From NCBI RefSeq assembly GCF_017355785.1, contig NZ_JAFEWE010000007.1, positions 186,001 through 250,000 of the forward strand: a stretch of DNA of 64,000 nucleotides, read 5' to 3'. A model generated the notes under the pieces. It made no database searches. It was not told the DNA's origin and saw only the letters and a program-made list of their open reading frames with translations. Source of the stretch: Desertivirga arenae. Lineage in GTDB: Bacteria; Bacteroidota; Bacteroidia; Sphingobacteriales; Sphingobacteriaceae. The position numbers were made by a program, and so were the translations under genes. The stretch's first letter is position 1; every line of letters starts with the position of its first letter. Shown one piece after another: positions 61,790 through 64,000 of this stretch.

Positions 61790-61822
61790 AAAAAGGTTTC
61801 TTCTAATAGAAGAGACCTTTTT
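61790..61822 (+). terminator. Terminator after tRNA-Phe
   Basis: Bases 61790-61804 pair with 61808-61822 (AAAAAGGT with ACCTTTTT, a T-G pair, then TCTTCT with AGAAGA) around a three-base loop, followed by further T residues. It starts two bases after the tRNA. Confidence 0.9.
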
Positions 61823-61885
61823 TTATGCTTAAATTCTTCAGTCAATTATTCTTGTAGGTAGGCTTGCTTGAAATTAATAAGGTTA

Positions 61886-62293
61886 TTATGGGTTTATCTT
61901 TGCAAAGATCACACCCGCTACTACAGACTGCACAAAGCCGTACAAAAACCAGCTCGCTACCATTGTTATAGTAATGTCTAAGGAGCTAAATGTGATCCAC
62001 ATTACTGGCAGTAAGGCAACGAGAGCATAGATAAGTCCAAATTCAATACCTCTGAGAAGAAAATGTCCGCTGAATAAACTTTTAAACCTTTCCCAAAACC
62101 AGGAAAGTGCAAAGCTGATGATAAAAGCGTGCAGATAAAAAAGAATATCTCTGCTTCCATCTGAGTTGAAAAGAGGATTATTATAGAGTAGAAAGAATTC
62201 GGGAAAGAATCTAATGGCAAGATACAGTCCGCCGTAACTAATAATGAATAAACTAACACCAGCTATTAGCCCAGAATACAGTATCTTTTTCAT
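61886..62293 (-). CDS. Small membrane protein, four helices, function unknown
   Basis: 135 residues with four likely membrane segments: about 5-30 (SGLIAGVSLFIISYGGLYLAI), 50-68 (ILFYLHAFIISFALSWFW), 83-105 (GIEFGLIYALVALLPVMWI) and 110-132 (ITITMVASWFLYGFVQSVVA). Small proteins of this layout occur in many Bacteroidota. No catalytic or metal-binding motif is visible. It lies 53 bases downstream of the receptor-CRP regulator on the same strand (that gene is transcribed towards lower coordinates and starts at 63465; this gene begins at 62293 after its stop at 62347), so the two could be one operon. Confidence 0.7.
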   Translation of the reverse strand: MKKILYSGLIAGVSLFIISYGGLYLAIRFFPEFFLLYNNPLFNSDGSRDILFYLHAFIISFALSWFWERFKSLFSGHFLLRGIEFGLIYALVALLPVMWITFSSLDITITMVASWFLYGFVQSVVAGVIFAKINP

Positions 62294-62346
62294 CTATCGT
62301 TAGCCCTTTACAACCATGCAGGCATAAGCGAAATTAATGATTTTAA

Positions 62347-63465
62347 CTAAGGTTGGGGATGATCTGTATTTTTTTGAATGGTGACCTCCGTCATTTTTAT
62401 TTCAGAGCCTGGGAAGTTTCTTAATCGTTCCTCATCTAAAATTATAATGCGCCCCTCTTGTATATCAATTAGTTTGTCGGCTTTGAATTCCTTTAGCATC
62501 CTAATCAATGATTCGTGGGCGGATCCAATAATGTGTGCCAGATCTTCCCTTGAGATCTCTATAGAGGAATATCCGCTCCGGGTGTTGCTAAACTTTTCGG
62601 CCACTTCAATGATTCCGTTTGCTATTCTTTTGCGTAAGGGATCGTAAGCCATCTTAATAAGTCTTTCTTCCTTCCGTGTTAATTCATGAGACATAATCTC
62701 CAGGAACTGTCTGGCTGTATGGGTGTCGTGGTTTAGTATTTCCAGAAAGTCTGTTTTCGGAATGAGGATCAGTTCGGCCTCTTCAATCACCTGTGCATTC
62801 TCAGTATAAAGGATCTGTTCGAGAATTTGCCTGTGTCCTAGAAAATCACCCTCTCCATAAATATTTGTAATTAACTCTTTACCTTCATGAAGTCTGTACT
62901 CCTTCAGCTTTCCCGATAGTACATAAAATACTGTCGAGGGTTTCTGGCCTACGCTATATAAAATATGTCTCTTTTTGTACCGGTATGATTCTTTATATCT
63001 GTTTTTAAGATCGATCGTGTTTGCCGGATCTGCCGGCTTTTGCTGCTCCTCAGTGGGATTGGGAGGTGTCGCAAAGGTTTTGCGAAGTTCTTCTGATTTT
63101 TTCAGGCGCAAATCGATGGTCTGGAGAAGTTCAATTTCTTTAAGGGGTTTAATAAGGTAGTCATCTGCACCCATTCCCATTCCCTTTCTCAGATCTTCAG
63201 ACTCGTTTTTACCGCTTAGGAAAATAAAAGGAGTAAGTTTTGTCTGCGGATGCCTGCTCAGGATATTAAGTACACCGTAGCCGTCGATGCCCGGCATTAT
63301 TACATCACATAAGATCAAGTCGGGTATTTCAAGTAGCGCTTTTTCGATTCCGCTTCTTCCATTAGCTGCTGTAATCGGAATGAATTCGCAAAGGGTAAGC
63401 ATTTCAGCGAGGCTATCTCTTAAAGATTCGTCGTCATCGATTAACAAAATCTTTTTCATGTTCAT
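62347..63465 (-). CDS. Receiver domain fused to a CRP/FNR-type regulator
   Basis: A transcription factor with two input modules. Residues 1-125 are a response-regulator receiver: Asp10-Asp11-Asp12, phospho-acceptor Asp54 (LILCDVIMPGIDGYG), and Lys in YLIKPLKEIE. After a Pro/Gln-rich linker (about 130-148) comes a cyclic-nucleotide-binding-like domain (about 160-275; YSVGQKPSTVFYVLSGKLKE, YGEGDFLGHRQIL) and a CRP-type helix-turn-helix (about 285-355; SREDLAHIIGSAHESLIRML). The Arg-Ala segment that binds cAMP phosphate in CRP is not present, so cAMP is probably not the ligand. No cognate kinase is adjacent. A universal stress protein gene is divergent on the other side, a pairing often seen in oxygen- or redox-responsive loci of Bacteroidota. 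Start could be Met1 or Met3. Confidence 0.9.
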   Translation of the reverse strand: MNMKKILLIDDDESLRDSLAEMLTLCEFIPITAANGRSGIEKALLEIPDLILCDVIMPGIDGYGVLNILSRHPQTKLTPFIFLSGKNESEDLRKGMGMGADDYLIKPLKEIELLQTIDLRLKKSEELRKTFATPPNPTEEQQKPADPANTIDLKNRYKESYRYKKRHILYSVGQKPSTVFYVLSGKLKEYRLHEGKELITNIYGEGDFLGHRQILEQILYTENAQVIEEAELILIPKTDFLEILNHDTHTARQFLEIMSHELTRKEERLIKMAYDPLRKRIANGIIEVAEKFSNTRSGYSSIEISREDLAHIIGSAHESLIRMLKEFKADKLIDIQEGRIIILDEERLRNFPGSEIKMTEVTIQKNTDHPQP

Positions 63466-63709
63466 TTGTGTAAAAGCGGATAACAGGAAAACGCAACATT
63501 AAGGGAGGATTGCAAGCGCTATCTTAACATTCATTTAATAATACAAAAGTGTAATGATGGCGGTCTTAATAAAATGAGGAGGGTCATATTTTGGAATTTG
63601 TTATTTTCTCATTAGAGAAGTAGTATAATCAGAGTCAAAAGTATTAGTGATGAAGATCATTGAGCCGTGTGAACTTTTGAGGCAATTTTATAAAAAAATA
63701 GAACCCGGT

Positions 63710-64000
63710 ATGAAGAATATCTTAGTGTTGACTGATTTCTCTGAGAAATCAAAACATGCTGCAGAGGTTGCCTGGACAATAGCTAAACAAGTCAGAGCCG
63801 ACTTGCTTCTTTACAATGTGTGTTACATTCCTGACTCCAAAGCGGTATTGGCGGGCCCCAATAGACTATATTACGATAACTATACTATATACAATGATGC
63901 AACAAGAATAAATCTTCAGGTTATGGCTGATAGACTAGTGCAAAGATTGTTTGTTGCTGGAGAAGAGTTTAATCCTTCCGTAAGATGTACTCATGATATT
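63710..64000 (+). CDS. Universal stress protein (UspA family), 3' end outside the window
   Basis: Open frame running off the end of the window; 97 codons are visible. The start MKNILVLTDFSEKSKHAAEV is the classic Usp first strand and helix, followed by AWTIAKQVRADLLLYNVCYIP, the second strand with its short linker. The ATP-binding GxxGx9GS motif would lie in the missing half, so nucleotide binding cannot be judged. Many Bacteroidota members have two Usp domains (about 280 residues), so the full length is unknown. Start choice: an ATG at 63650 is in the same frame with no stop between, giving 20 extra residues; 63710 is preferred because the Usp fold normally begins within a few residues of the start. 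It is divergent from the receiver-CRP regulator, which may control it. Confidence 0.85.
   Translation, partial: MKNILVLTDFSEKSKHAAEVAWTIAKQVRADLLLYNVCYIPDSKAVLAGPNRLYYDNYTIYNDATRINLQVMADRLVQRLFVAGEEFNPSVRCTHDI

Noticed and set aside
1-64000. CRISPR arrays, insertion sequences, integrases and phage genes
   Set aside because: I looked for tandem short repeats, terminal inverted repeats, transposase motifs and phage proteins and found none; the six PUL 1 operator copies are dispersed regulatory sites, not an array.

Overview
The window is a chromosomal piece of a Bacteroidota bacterium, most likely a Sphingobacteriaceae (Pedobacter-like) soil or plant-associated glycan degrader. Evidence: several SusC/SusD pairs with their lipoprotein satellites, hybrid-type two-component regulators with ligand-sensing propellers, a fused ResB/CcsA cytochrome c assembly protein, an rpsF-rpsR-rplI operon, and promoters of the Bacteroidota TTTG-N19-TAnnTTTG type. 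No insertion sequence, CRISPR array, rRNA gene or phage gene was seen.

Layout. 1-4393: the 3' part of an unrecognised gene, then ccsBA on the minus strand. 4643-39814: a large polysaccharide utilisation locus (PUL 1) of six transcription units: GH115-GH105; GH43-SusC-SusD; clan-A hydrolase-DUF1080-Gfo/Idh/MocA; a six-hairpin glycosidase-sulfatase; IPT/NHL lipoprotein-SusC-SusD-DUF1735 lipoprotein; and, on the minus strand, GH2-GH130. In the middle lies a two-gene regulator, a propeller histidine kinase followed by a separate AraC-type response regulator. 40132-44106: an iron island, a PepSY membrane protein divergent from a siderophore-type TonB receptor, with three Fur-like boxes between them. 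44517-56031: PUL 2 (SusC, SusD, two surface lipoproteins, GH29 fucosidase, GH92 mannosidase). 56147-58337: a classical histidine kinase/OmpR regulator pair. 58448-64000: housekeeping genes (S6, S18, L9, mtgA, tRNA-Phe), small unknown proteins, a receiver-CRP fusion regulator and the start of a universal stress protein.

How it fits together. Each of the six PUL 1 units is preceded by one copy of the same element, TGA-N6-WCGAN-N7-TGA. In five of the six it lies exactly 46 nt (T of TCGA to G of TTTG) upstream of a TTANTTTG promoter box that lacks a -33 element. The simplest reading is that this is the binding site of the PUL 1 regulator and that the six units form one regulon. The enzyme set points to an acidic, probably sulfated, glucuronic-acid-containing polysaccharide with mannose and arabinose or xylose. 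A DUF1080/Gfo pair suggests that part of the breakdown goes by C3 oxidation and elimination instead of hydrolysis. PUL 2 has no copy of the element and looks aimed at fucosylated, alpha-mannose-rich glycans.

Other points of interest are a candidate small RNA (about 61463-61560) with its own promoter, a histidine-rich insert in CcsBA, and start-codon corrections for the PepSY gene and rpsF. All family assignments are from reading the sequence; no search was run.
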